Shown piece by piece: positions 15,886 through 24,359 of a DNA stretch of 64,000 nucleotides. Origin of the DNA: Streptomyces spiroverticillatus. Lineage in GTDB: Bacteria > Actinomycetota > Actinomycetes > Streptomycetales > Streptomycetaceae. The notes beneath the pieces are model-generated. The model saw nothing but the letters and a program-made list of their open reading frames with translations. It searched no databases and had not been told where the DNA came from. The stretch's first letter is position 1. Each line of letters starts with the position of its first letter. The stretch lies in contig BMUX01000009.1 in assembly GCA_014650415.1 (NCBI GenBank), forward strand, positions 62,001 through 126,000, written 5' to 3'. A program made the position numbers and the translations under genes.

Positions 15886-18767
15886 CCGGGCGGGCCCGGC
15901 TTGAGGACCAGGGTCTCGGTGGTCGACTTGTCGACGGCCGCCTTGGTGAACGACCAGTCGAGCAGTTCGCCCTTGGCCCACTTCTCCGTCTGGTCACTGT
16001 AATTACTGTGATAGGCGTGGCCGGAGGCGCCGGTCAGGTTGATCCAGCGGGACTTGTCGAGGTCACTGAGGTTGACGACCATGCGCATGGACGGCACCCA
16101 GACGACCTCGTAGCCGCCCGCCGCGTTCCAGCCGGTGGCGTTGACGGCCGCCTCGCCGCCGCCCAGGTTCCAGGGGCCGCGGTTGAGCAGGTGCTGGATG
16201 AAGCCGGGGCCCTCGGTGCCCAGCGTCTGGTTCTTCAGGGTGAGCTGGTGCAGGCGGCCCCAGTTCCAGGTCTTGATGTTCTTGCCCAGCTTGGCGGTGA
16301 GCTCCCAGCGGGCGTCCTCCATGGCCCGCGCGAACAGCTCGTCGCGGGTCGTGGTGGCCTTGTCGGTGCGGGAGGCCGGCGAGGACCACCAGTCGTTCTT
16401 CTCGTCCTTGACGAGGTTGCGTACGACCTCGAACCAGCGGTCGCCGCCGTCGGGCTGCGCGGAGTCCGCGTCGCGCTCGCCGCACTCGCGGGTGGGCTTG
16501 GCGAGGTCGTCGACAGGGCCGTCGGCGGAGCGCACGTACAGGCACTGGCCCTTGACGCGCAGTTCCTTGGGCATCTTGTTGCCGAAGGCCAGCTTGAGGA
16601 TGTTGCGCCAGACGCCGTTGAAGTAGGCGGCGGCCGCGGAGTCGGACTCCTGGGTGTAGTCCCAGCCCTCCAGGAGCTTCTGCGCCTCGCGGACCTGGTC
16701 GTCGTCGATGTCGATCTTCAGCAGGTAGGGGGTCAGCAGCTTGGCGATCTCGCTGCTGTTGTCCATCTGCATGGTGCGCATGTCATCGGTGCTGATCTTG
16801 CCGCCGTCCTTGGTCTTGGACTCGATCAGGTCGTTGATGCGCTGCGAGCGGGCGCCGTAGCCCCAGTCCTCGGTGAGCTTGAGGTCCGACTTGCGGGAGT
16901 CGACGACGGCCTGGTTGGCGGTGACGATGTAGCCGCGCTTGGGGTTGTACTCGTACGGCATCTGGGACTGCGGGATGTAGCCCTGCCAGTTGTTCTTGGA
17001 GTCCCAGCCGGCGACCGGCATGCGGCCGTCGTGGCCGGTCCGGCGGATCGGGATGGTGCCCGGGGCCTGGTAGCCGATGTTGCCCGCGGTGTCGGCGTAG
17101 ATGAGGTTCTGCGACGGCACCTCGAAGTGGCGGGCGGCACCCTGGAAGTCCTTGAAGTTCTTGGCGCGGTTCATCTCGAAGACGGCGTCCATGGACTTGC
17201 CGGCGTCGAGGGCGGTCCACCTCAGAGCGATCGCGTAGCCGTTGCCGCGGTCGGGGGCGGCGTTGGTGACGGGCGCCTTCTGGCCGACCGACTCCATCTC
17301 GGAGTTGCGGTCGGAGATCAGGGGGCCGTTCTGGGTGGAGCGGACGGTGATCTTCTTGCTGCCGCCGCCTGCGACCTTGATGGTCTCCACGCGGGTCTTG
17401 AAGGGGACTTCCTTGTTGTCGTAGAGGTACGTGTTGTTGGGGCCGACCTTCTCCAGATAGAGGTCCGAGACGTCGGCGCCCAGGTTGGTCATGCCCCAGG
17501 CGATGTCCTGGTTGTGGCCGATGACCACACCGGGCATGCCGGAGAACGTGTAGCCCGCGGTGTCGTACTGGCACTGCGAGGAGATCTCGCGGCAGTGCAG
17601 GCCCATCTGGTACCAGAGGGACGGCATCTGGGGGGCCAGGTGCGGGTCGTTGGCGAGCAGCGGCTTGCCGGTGGTGGTCTTCGAGCCGGCGACCACCCAG
17701 GAGTTCGAGCCGATGCCGTTGCCGTTGGGGCCGAGCAGCGCCGGGATCTTGTCGAGGTTGGCGGAGATGCGGGAGAGCTGGGTCTGGAGGCCCTGGGTGG
17801 AGCCGACGCCGGTGTTGGCGTTCGTGCCGGTGCCGTTGCCGGTTCCGGTGTTACCGGTGCTGGTGTTGCCGGCACCGGTGCCGGCGTTGCGGCCTGCGCT
17901 GCCGCCGGCGCTGGTGCCCGTTCCCGTGCTTCCGGTGCCGGTGCCCGTACCCGTACCCGTACCGGATGCGCCGCGGGCGCCGGTGCCGAGGCCGGTGTTC
18001 GACGAGCCGCCCTTGGCGAGGTTCTCCTCGACGATCGGCTTGTGCCGGTCGAAGGGGTACTTCGGGTACAGCTCGTCGATCTGCTTCTTGTCCAGGCGGC
18101 TGGTCATCAGCGAGCGGTCGATCTCGTCCTGCATGTTGCCGCGCAGGTCCCAGGCCATCGCCTTGAGCCAGGCCACCGAGTCGACCGGGGTCCACTCCTC
18201 GATGGTGTAGTCCGTGGTGAAGCCGAGGGCCGCGTACTCCACGGAAACGTCCTTGCTGGAGCGCCCCTTCAGGTACTCGTTGACGCCCGCCGCGTACGCC
18301 TGGAGGTGCTTCTTCGTCTCCGGCGACAGCTTCTTGTCGTACTCCTCCTGTGCCACCTGGCGCCAGCCGAGGGTGCGCAGGAAGGCGTCCGTCTCGACCT
18401 GTCCCGAACCGAACATCTCGGAGAGGCGGCCCGACGTCATGTGACGGCGGACGTCCATCTCCCAGAAGCGGTCCTGCGCCTGGACGTAGCCCTGGGCGCG
18501 GAAGAGGTCGGCGTCCGTGGAGGCGTAGATCTGCGGGATGCCGTTGGCGTCGCGCTTGACGTCGACGGGCTGCGTCAGCCCTTCGAGCGTCAGCTCACCA
18601 CTGGCTTGAGGGAACGAGGCCCGTACGGTGCTGACGCTCCAGTACGTGCCGTAACCGACGCCCGCGACGATCGCCAGCACCAGCACGATGACGAGCAGGC
18701 GGGCGCGCCCCCTCTTCTTTTTCTTGCCTGCGGGAGCAGCGGAAGGGGCGGTGGGGGTGGCGGGCAT
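15882..18767 (-). CDS. Penicillin acylase-family Ntn hydrolase, membrane-anchored or secreted
   Basis: A 961-residue precursor of the penicillin amidase (S45) family. A Lys/Arg-rich start precedes a hydrophobic helix at about residues 22-42, an anchor or signal. The alpha part (about 60-255) carries the family pattern DANGIPQIYA and FRAQGYVQAQDRFWEMD. The beta part starts at the predicted N-terminal nucleophile Ser354 (GIG-SNSWVV). Between them is a Gly/Thr/Ser/Asn low-complexity segment of about 70 residues, longer and more repetitive than usual spacers. Start ATG 18767 with AAGGA 5 nt upstream. Homologues cleave amides such as beta-lactam or acyl-homoserine lactone side chains; the substrate is unknown. 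Confidence 0.88.
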   Translation of the reverse strand: MPATPTAPSAAPAGKKKKRGRARLLVIVLVLAIVAGVGYGTYWSVSTVRASFPQASGELTLEGLTQPVDVKRDANGIPQIYASTDADLFRAQGYVQAQDRFWEMDVRRHMTSGRLSEMFGSGQVETDAFLRTLGWRQVAQEEYDKKLSPETKKHLQAYAAGVNEYLKGRSSKDVSVEYAALGFTTDYTIEEWTPVDSVAWLKAMAWDLRGNMQDEIDRSLMTSRLDKKQIDELYPKYPFDRHKPIVEENLAKGGSSNTGLGTGARGASGTGTGTGTGTGSTGTGTSAGGSAGRNAGTGAGNTSTGNTGTGNGTGTNANTGVGSTQGLQTQLSRISANLDKIPALLGPNGNGIGSNSWVVAGSKTTTGKPLLANDPHLAPQMPSLWYQMGLHCREISSQCQYDTAGYTFSGMPGVVIGHNQDIAWGMTNLGADVSDLYLEKVGPNNTYLYDNKEVPFKTRVETIKVAGGGSKKITVRSTQNGPLISDRNSEMESVGQKAPVTNAAPDRGNGYAIALRWTALDAGKSMDAVFEMNRAKNFKDFQGAARHFEVPSQNLIYADTAGNIGYQAPGTIPIRRTGHDGRMPVAGWDSKNNWQGYIPQSQMPYEYNPKRGYIVTANQAVVDSRKSDLKLTEDWGYGARSQRINDLIESKTKDGGKISTDDMRTMQMDNSSEIAKLLTPYLLKIDIDDDQVREAQKLLEGWDYTQESDSAAAAYFNGVWRNILKLAFGNKMPKELRVKGQCLYVRSADGPVDDLAKPTRECGERDADSAQPDGGDRWFEVVRNLVKDEKNDWWSSPASRTDKATTTRDELFARAMEDARWELTAKLGKNIKTWNWGRLHQLTLKNQTLGTEGPGFIQHLLNRGPWNLGGGEAAVNATGWNAAGGYEVVWVPSMRMVVNLSDLDKSRWINLTGASGHAYHSNYSDQTEKWAKGELLDWSFTKAAVDKSTTETLVLKPGPPG

Positions 18768-18984
18768 CGCTGTCCTTAGAGGGGCAGGGTGGTCCTGGAG
18801 TGCTGGAGCAACCATAGGCGCAGCCCCGTACCGCTCCGGACTCGGTCTCCTGAAGCACTGTTCGAGGCAGTTGAGGAAACGCGTTAAGGAGGCGTCAAAG
18901 ATTAGGTAAGGTAATGAAACTACCTCGCCCGTATGCCCTGCCGCTGGAGGAACGATCCGGCTGGCCCCAGGAAAGGACCGGCCC

Positions 18985-20628
18985 CTGACTGTCCACCAGC
19001 TCAATGAACTCCTGCTCATCTGCGCGGTCGTGCTGCTCGTCGCCGTCGCGGCGGTGCGGCTGTCCTCGCGCAGCGGGCTCCCCAGCCTGCTGATCTACCT
19101 CGGGATCGGTATCGCGCTGGGCCAGGACGGCATCGGCAACGTCGCGTTCGACAACGCCGAGCTGACGCAGGTGATCGGCTACGCCGCACTGGTCGTGATC
19201 CTGGCCGAGGGCGGCCTGGGCACGAAGTGGAAGGAGATCAAACCCGCGTTGCCGTCGGCAGTCGTCATGTCGACACTCGGCGTCGCGGTGAGCGTGGGGA
19301 TCACCGCGGCCGGTGCGCACTATCTGGTGGGCCTCGACTGGCGGCAGGCGCTGATCATCGGCGCGGTGGTGTCCTCGACGGACGCGGCGGCGGTCTTCTC
19401 GGTACTGCGCAAGGTGCCGCTGCCTGCGCGTCTGACGGGCGTACTGGAGGCCGAGTCGGGCTTCAACGACGCCCCGGTGGTCATCCTGGTCGTGGCGTTC
19501 TCCACGGCCGGCCCCGTCGACCACTGGTATGTCCTGGTGGGCGAGATAGCCCTGGAGCTGGCGATCGGCGCGGCCATCGGTCTCGCGGTCGGCTGGCTCG
19601 GTTCGCTCGGTCTGCGCAGCGTGGCACTGCCCGCCTCCGGCCTGTACCCGATCGCGGTGATGGCCATCGCGGTCACCGCGTACGCGGCGGGCGCCATGGC
19701 ACACGGCAGTGGCTTCCTCGCGGTCTACCTGGCCGCGATGATCATGGGTAACAGCAAACTTCCGCACTGGCCGGCCACCCGCGGTTTCGCCGACGGGCTC
19801 GGCTGGATCGCCCAGATCGGCATGTTCGTCCTGCTGGGCCTGCTGGTCACCCCGCACGAGCTGCTGGACGACATCTGGCCCGCGGTCATCGTCGGCCTGG
19901 TCCTGACGATGGTGGCCCGCCCCGCTTCCGTACTCATCAGCCTGCTGCCCTTCGGTACGTCCATGCGCGAGCAGGTGCTGCTGTCGTGGGCGGGGCTGCG
20001 CGGGGCGGTGCCCATCGTGCTGGCGACCATTCCGATGGTGGGCGGCGTCGAGGGTAGCGACCAGATCTTCAACATCGTCTTCGTGCTGGTCGTCGTCTAC
20101 ACGCTGGTGCAGGGGCCGACGCTGCCGTGGGTGGCGCGACGACTGAACCTCGGCGACGGCGCGGAGACCGCCGACCTCGGCATCGAGTCCGCACCGCTGG
20201 AGCGGCTGCGCGGTCACCTGCTGTCGGTGGCCATCCCGGAGAAGTCCCGGATGCACGGGGTCGAGGTGGCGGAACTGCGCCTGCCGCCGGGTGCCGCCGT
20301 CACCCTGGTGGTGCGGGACGGCACCAGCTTCGTACCGCTGCCCACGACGGTGCTGCGACGTGGCGACGAGCTGCTGGTGGTGGCCACCGATCCGGTACGG
20401 GATGCCGCTGAGCGGCGACTGCGGGCGGTCGGCCAGGGCGGCAAGCTGGCGGACTGGCTGGGCACTGGTGGCGAGCCGGCACCACGGCCGGCAACAGGGA
20501 AGGCGTCACGACAGGTGACAGGAAAGCCACCCGCGCCGACGGCGGGGACGGCGGCGAAGCCCGTGACGGGGATGCCGCAGGACCCGGTGACAGCGAAAGC
20601 AAGGACGACGGAGCAAAAGCCCCTGTAG
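18985..20628 (+). CDS. K+(Na+)/H+ antiporter with RCK_C domain
   Basis: A CPA1-type antiporter (about 547 residues) with some 12 hydrophobic segments up to residue 390, including SSTDAAAVFSVLR and ESGFNDAPVV with the transport aspartates, followed by a cytoplasmic RCK_C/TrkA-C domain (about 410-490) and a Pro/Ala/Thr-rich tail. It resembles the CvrA/NhaP2-like K+/H+ exchangers. No ATG or GTG matches the full first helix: GTG 19030 would cut it. CTG 18985 has AGGAAAGGA 8-14 nt upstream and gives LTVHQLNELLL, so a CTG start is proposed. The product probably balances ions and pH across the membrane. Confidence 0.85.
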   Translation: MTVHQLNELLLICAVVLLVAVAAVRLSSRSGLPSLLIYLGIGIALGQDGIGNVAFDNAELTQVIGYAALVVILAEGGLGTKWKEIKPALPSAVVMSTLGVAVSVGITAAGAHYLVGLDWRQALIIGAVVSSTDAAAVFSVLRKVPLPARLTGVLEAESGFNDAPVVILVVAFSTAGPVDHWYVLVGEIALELAIGAAIGLAVGWLGSLGLRSVALPASGLYPIAVMAIAVTAYAAGAMAHGSGFLAVYLAAMIMGNSKLPHWPATRGFADGLGWIAQIGMFVLLGLLVTPHELLDDIWPAVIVGLVLTMVARPASVLISLLPFGTSMREQVLLSWAGLRGAVPIVLATIPMVGGVEGSDQIFNIVFVLVVVYTLVQGPTLPWVARRLNLGDGAETADLGIESAPLERLRGHLLSVAIPEKSRMHGVEVAELRLPPGAAVTLVVRDGTSFVPLPTTVLRRGDELLVVATDPVRDAAERRLRAVGQGGKLADWLGTGGEPAPRPATGKASRQVTGKPPAPTAGTAAKPVTGMPQDPVTAKARTTEQKPL

Positions 20629-20762
20629 CATGAAGGTGAATTGATCGACCAACTCTGCCTGACGCAGGGCTGGCGCGACCGCACGGCGGCCTGTCCCCAT
20701 CACAAGGGGCGCCTGGTATCTACCGCCGGTCCTGCGCAAGAGGACAGCTCTCGGCGGCTTCC

Positions 20763-20795
20763 GCACGCACTGCGTGCCCGCGTACGACGTACGCG
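20763..20795. promoter_or_regulatory. hairpin and 17-bp palindrome upstream of MFS gene
   Basis: GCACGC-ACT-GCGTGC at 20763-20777 is directly followed by a perfect odd palindrome centred on A20787 (20779-20795, CGCGTAC-GAC-GTACGCG). They end 39 bp before the MFS start. An operator or mRNA leader structure is possible. Confidence 0.4.
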
Positions 20796-20834
20796 CAAAG
20801 GGATGCGCTACCAGGCGGCAGAAAGGCAAGGGCC

Positions 20835-22121
20835 GTGACGAACACGGTCACGACCGACGCCACGAAGACCGACAAGCGCCCCGGGTACGGACAACTGCTG
20901 CGTACGCCCGGGGCCTGGACGTTCCTGATTCCCGGGTTCCTGGCCCGGCAGCCCTTCGCGATGCTGACCATCGGCATCGTGCTGCTGGTGCAGCACACGA
21001 CCGGCTCCTACGGCAGCGCGGGCATCGTGGCCGCCGTCACTGGTGTCTCGATGGCGCTGTTCGCGCCGCAGAGCGGCAAGCTCGCGGACCGCTTCGGGCA
21101 GCGTGCGGTGCTCCTGCCCGGCGTACTGGTGCACGCGGCGTCCGTGAGCGCCCTGACCGCGCTTGCGCTCGCCGACGCGCCCCTGTGGGCGCTCTTCGTC
21201 GCTGCCGTCCCCGCAGGTGCTTCGGTTCCGCAGGTGGGGCCGATGGTGCGGGCACGCTGGGCGGCGAAGCTGGAGGGTTCGCCGCTGATGTCGACGGCCG
21301 CGGCCTTCGAGTCGGTGACGGACGAGTTCACCTTCGTGGTGGGTCCGGTGCTGGCGACCGCTTTGTGCACCGGTGTGCATCCGGCGGCGGGGCTGATCGC
21401 CGAGGCGACGCTCACCCTGGCGGGCGGCCTGTTCTTCGCCGCCCAGCGCCGGACGCAGCCGGAGCCGAGCCGTCGCGCCGGTGAGGCGAAGGTCAAGCAC
21501 GTCTCCGCGCTCTCCATCCCCGGTGTGCGGGTGCTCGCGGTGGCGTTCCTGGGCATCGGCTCCGTCTTCGGCGGCATGCAGGTCTCGCTGACCGCCTTCG
21601 CGCAGGAGGCGGGCAACCCGGGTATCAACGGACTGCTGTACGGGATCTTCGCGGGCGGCAACATGCTGGCGGGCATCGTCTGCGGCACCATCGCCTGGAA
21701 GATCGGGCCGCGCCGCCGTCTGATCGCCGGGTACATCGGCCTGACGCTGTTCGCCTCCGGTCTGTGGGCGGTGCACTCCGTGCCGCTGCTGGCGGGGCTG
21801 GGGCTGCTGGTCGGCCTGTGCATCGCGCCGGCGCTGATCACCGGCTACACCATGGTCGAGACGCTGGTGCCCGCCACCGCGCGCACTGAGGCGTTCACCT
21901 GGCTGACGGGTGCGGTCGCGTTCGGGCAGGCCATGGCGGTGACGGTGGCCGGGCGGCTGACCGACGCGCATGACTCCGGCGCCGGATTCCTGGTGCCGCT
22001 GGGCGGCACGGTGCTCGCCCTGGTGGTGCTCGTGGTGCTGCGCTCGCGCCTGTTGCCGCAGTCGTCGGGGCGGGTGGCGGCACGTGGTGTGGGTCACCGC
22101 GTGCCGGTCACGGTGGACTGA
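20835..22121 (+). CDS. MFS transporter
   Basis: A 428-residue major facilitator with 12 predicted helices. The loop 2-3 motif appears as GKLADRFGQR (about residues 76-85), and a central cytoplasmic loop near residues 205-225 splits two six-helix halves. GTG 20835 follows AAGGCAAGG. It is a single-gene unit with a 206-bp leader region holding palindromes. The closest resemblance is to drug or metabolite exporters of actinomycetes; the substrate is unknown. Confidence 0.85.
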   Translation: MTNTVTTDATKTDKRPGYGQLLRTPGAWTFLIPGFLARQPFAMLTIGIVLLVQHTTGSYGSAGIVAAVTGVSMALFAPQSGKLADRFGQRAVLLPGVLVHAASVSALTALALADAPLWALFVAAVPAGASVPQVGPMVRARWAAKLEGSPLMSTAAAFESVTDEFTFVVGPVLATALCTGVHPAAGLIAEATLTLAGGLFFAAQRRTQPEPSRRAGEAKVKHVSALSIPGVRVLAVAFLGIGSVFGGMQVSLTAFAQEAGNPGINGLLYGIFAGGNMLAGIVCGTIAWKIGPRRRLIAGYIGLTLFASGLWAVHSVPLLAGLGLLVGLCIAPALITGYTMVETLVPATARTEAFTWLTGAVAFGQAMAVTVAGRLTDAHDSGAGFLVPLGGTVLALVVLVVLRSRLLPQSSGRVAARGVGHRVPVTVD

Positions 22122-22151
22122 TCCAGCGGAATACGTCACTATGGACCGTCG

Positions 22152-22178
22152 TTAGCACTCATCGAGTGAGAGTGCCAG
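22152..22178. promoter_or_regulatory. CIRCE element (HrcA operator)
   Basis: TTAGCACTC-N9-GAGTGCCAG, matching the CIRCE consensus TTAGCACTC-N9-GAGTGCTAA at 16 of 18 arm positions. It overlaps the start of the Shine-Dalgarno AGGAGG of the FmdB-type gene (start 22188), which is where HrcA sites of groES and groEL operons lie. HrcA heat-shock control of this gene follows by inference. Confidence 0.75.
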
Positions 22179-22187
22179 GAGGAGCAA

Positions 22188-22523
22188 GTGCCGACCTACC
22201 AGTACCAGTGCACCGCATGCGGCGAAGGCCTTGAGGCAGTGCAGAAGTTCACCGATGACGCACTGACCGAGTGCCCGGCCTGCAAGGGACGCCTGAAGAA
22301 GGTCTTCTCCGCGGTCGGCATCGTCTTCAAGGGCTCCGGTTTCTACCGGAACGACAGCCGCGGCTCCTCGTCGAGCAGCACGCCGGCCTCGTCCTCGAAG
22401 ACCGCTTCGTCGTCGTCCTCGTCGAGCTCGGACTCGAAGCCCGCGGCATCGTCGTCGACCACGTCGTCTTCGTCGTCCGCGTCTTCGTCGAGCTCCTCCA
22501 CGGGGTCGTCCTCGGCCGCCTGA
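22188..22523 (+). CDS. FmdB-family zinc-ribbon protein
   Basis: A 111-residue protein. Residues 1-50 form the FmdB zinc ribbon: YQYQCTACG and CPACKG give the CxxC...CxxC pair, followed by GIVFKGSGFYRND. Residues 57-111 are an almost pure serine tail with some Lys, Ala and Thr. GTG 22188 has AGGAGG about 7 nt upstream. FmdB proteins were first linked to formamidase regulation; a general function is not known. The CIRCE element places this gene in the heat-shock regulon of HrcA. Confidence 0.9.
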   Translation: MPTYQYQCTACGEGLEAVQKFTDDALTECPACKGRLKKVFSAVGIVFKGSGFYRNDSRGSSSSSTPASSSKTASSSSSSSSDSKPAASSSTTSSSSSASSSSSSTGSSSAA

Positions 22524-22556
22524 GGCATCTGCCGAGGCATTCGCTTTCCGGTTTTC

Positions 22557-22596
22557 CCGAAGTCCCCGCTGTCGTTCGCGACGGCGGGGACTTCGG
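22557..22596 (+). terminator. terminator downstream of FmdB-type gene
   Basis: An 18-bp stem (22557-22574 with 22579-22596, one G-U wobble) with loop TTCG, 33 bp after the stop. It ends 47 bp before the MTA phosphorylase start. Confidence 0.8.
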
Positions 22597-22643
22597 CGTT
22601 CCCGGGCCAGGGCCACGCGCGGGCCGGGACTAGGGTGACGGCC

Positions 22644-23486
22644 ATGGTGAACGCAGCGCAGGCAGAGATCGGTGTCATCGGCGGATCGGGCTTCTACTCC
22701 TTCCTGGAGGACGTGACCGAGATCCAGGTGGACACTCCGTACGGCAGCCCCAGCGACTCCCTGTTCCTTGGTGAGATCGCCGGCCGGAAGGTGGCGTTCC
22801 TGCCCCGGCACGGACGAGGCCATCACCTTCCGCCGCACCGCATCAACTACCGGGCCAACCTGTGGGCGCTGCGCTCGGTGGGCGCCCGCCAGGTGCTGGG
22901 GCCCTGTGCGGTGGGCGGGCTGCGGGCCGAGTACGGTCCGGGCACGCTGCTGGTGCCGGACCAGTTGGTGGACCGTACGAAGGCCAGGACCCAGACGTAC
23001 TACGACGGCGTCACGCCCGTGGACGGCGTGCTGCCCGAAGTTGTGCACATGTCGTTCGCCGACCCGTACTGCCCCGTGGGGCGCGGTGTCGCGTTGGAGG
23101 CCGCGCGGGGGCGGGACTGGGAGCCGGTGGACGGCGGGACGCTGGTGGTCGTCGAGGGGCCGCGCTTCTCGACCCGCGCCGAATCGGTGTGGCACGCGTC
23201 GATGGGGTGGTCGGTGGTCGGCATGACCGGGCACCCGGAGGCGGTGCTCGCACGTGAACTGGGGCTTTGCTACACGTCGATGACACTGGTCACGGACCTG
23301 GACGCGGGTGCGGAGACGGGTGAGGGCGTCAGCCACGAGGAGGTCCTCAAGGTGTTCGGGGCGAACGTGGACCGGCTGCGTGGGGTGCTGTTCGACGCGG
23401 TGGCGGGGCTGCCGGCGAACGCGACGCGTGACTGCCTGTGTGCGCACGCGCTGGACGGGATCGAGACGGGGATCGCGCTGCCCTGA
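22644..23486 (+). CDS. mtnP: S-methyl-5'-thioadenosine phosphorylase
   Basis: A 280-residue purine nucleoside phosphorylase of the MTAP branch: GVIGGSGFY (phosphate site) at the N-terminus, RHGRGHHLPPHRINYRAN near residue 55, and ESVWHASMGWSVVGMTGHPEA near residue 180. It splits MTA from polyamine and other SAM-dependent syntheses into adenine and methylthioribose-1-phosphate. ATG 22644 is preferred over GTG 22635 because AGGG lies about 8 nt upstream of it. The Met-Thr-less substrate pocket could also fit methylthioinosine, so the nucleobase is not certain. Confidence 0.9.
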   Translation: MVNAAQAEIGVIGGSGFYSFLEDVTEIQVDTPYGSPSDSLFLGEIAGRKVAFLPRHGRGHHLPPHRINYRANLWALRSVGARQVLGPCAVGGLRAEYGPGTLLVPDQLVDRTKARTQTYYDGVTPVDGVLPEVVHMSFADPYCPVGRGVALEAARGRDWEPVDGGTLVVVEGPRFSTRAESVWHASMGWSVVGMTGHPEAVLARELGLCYTSMTLVTDLDAGAETGEGVSHEEVLKVFGANVDRLRGVLFDAVAGLPANATRDCLCAHALDGIETGIALP

Positions 23487-23537
23487 CGGCAGTTGTGTCG
23501 CCCTGACATCGGGTTTTCCCTCGTAGGGGTGAGCGAG

Positions 23538-23564
23538 TTCTCCACAGGTTGGGGGCTGTCCACA
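23538..23564. promoter_or_regulatory. pair of DnaA-box-like sequences
   Basis: TTCTCCACA (23538-23546) and CTGTCCACA (23556-23564) each match the Streptomyces DnaA box TTGTCCACA at 8 of 9 positions and are 18 bp apart, in the 159-bp gap before the SAF-domain gene. They could titrate DnaA or be chance. Confidence 0.3.
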
Positions 23565-23645
23565 GGGTCGGGTGGGATCGGCGCGGAACGTGGATCGTGA
23601 GGAGTTCCAGTCCGTGCACCCGACGTGATCCGGTGGTGATTCTCC

Positions 23646-24209
23646 GTGTCCTCGCTCGCCCCTTCTCCCCCGCTGCCCCTGCCCGCGCTGTCCGCGCCCG
23701 AGCCGTGCGGTGTGCCCGAGTTCGCTCCGTTGCGGGTGCGAGGGGGTGGCGGCCGACATCGGCTGCGCAAGGCGGTCAGGCGCAGGCGGCGGGCGATGGC
23801 TGCCGGACTCGCGGTGTCCGCCGCCGCGTTGGCCGCTGCGACACCGCGGGCCACGGAGCGTACCGGTACGGCTACGCAGGCGGTCGAGGGTGCGGGGCAA
23901 CAGCACCGTCGGACGCCGGCGCGTACCGAGGTGGTGTCCGCGCCGGTACGGATCGCCGACGCGGCGACCGTACGACTGCTGCGGCGCGGGGACCGGGTCG
24001 ACGTGATCGCTTCTGCCAACTCGCCCACCAGCGACGGCGGTTCTCCGGCCAAGGTGGTGGCCGCCGGTGTTCGAGTGGCTGAAGTGCCGGAACCGGGGCA
24101 GACTTCTGCGGACGGCGGGGCACTGGTGGTGCTGTCCGTTCCTCGCGCGACCGCGGCTCAGCTGGCGGGTGCGGGGGCGACGTCCCGGCTGGCGGTGACG
24201 CTGTGTTGA
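23646..24209 (+). CDS. SAF-domain (CpaB/RcpC-like) protein
   Basis: A 187-residue protein. An Arg-rich stretch (about residues 30-50) is followed by a hydrophobic helix (50-65), then a small SAF-type domain: VVSAPVRIADAATVRLLRRGDRVDVIA resembles the CpaB/RcpC fold that helps assemble Flp/Tad pili. GTG start at 23646. It lies upstream of mscL, an arrangement common in Streptomyces. The pilus link is family knowledge; no tad genes are in the window. Confidence 0.75.
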   Translation: MSSLAPSPPLPLPALSAPEPCGVPEFAPLRVRGGGGRHRLRKAVRRRRRAMAAGLAVSAAALAAATPRATERTGTATQAVEGAGQQHRRTPARTEVVSAPVRIADAATVRLLRRGDRVDVIASANSPTSDGGSPAKVVAAGVRVAEVPEPGQTSADGGALVVLSVPRATAAQLAGAGATSRLAVTLC

Positions 24210-24270
24210 TCAGTGTGCTGATTGACGGAGCGCAGATTCGCGCTGACGAACAGTGGGGTCACCGATTCGA

Positions 24271-24294
24271 GTTGCCGGATTGGACAGCGGCAAC
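24271..24294. promoter_or_regulatory. inverted repeat upstream of mscL
   Basis: GTTGCCG-N10-CGGCAAC, 66 bp before the mscL start, within the 150-bp gap after the SAF-domain gene. Either a leader stem-loop or an operator; nothing else distinct is seen in the gap. Confidence 0.35.
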
Positions 24295-24359
24295 CGGTGC
24301 TGCCAAGAGTTGCGGAGATATTTGCACCGCCCCCTGCACATGCGAAAAGAGGCTCGTTC

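Noticed and set aside
16008..18779. Plus-strand open frame of 923 codons over the penicillin acylase gene
   Set aside because: Antisense shadow with a biased Val/Gly/Ala composition and no recognisable domain.
20629..20834. Possible small gene in the gap before the MFS gene (ORF from 20641)
   Set aside because: The 65-codon frame has no ribosome-binding site and overlaps the palindromes; it looks like a leader region.
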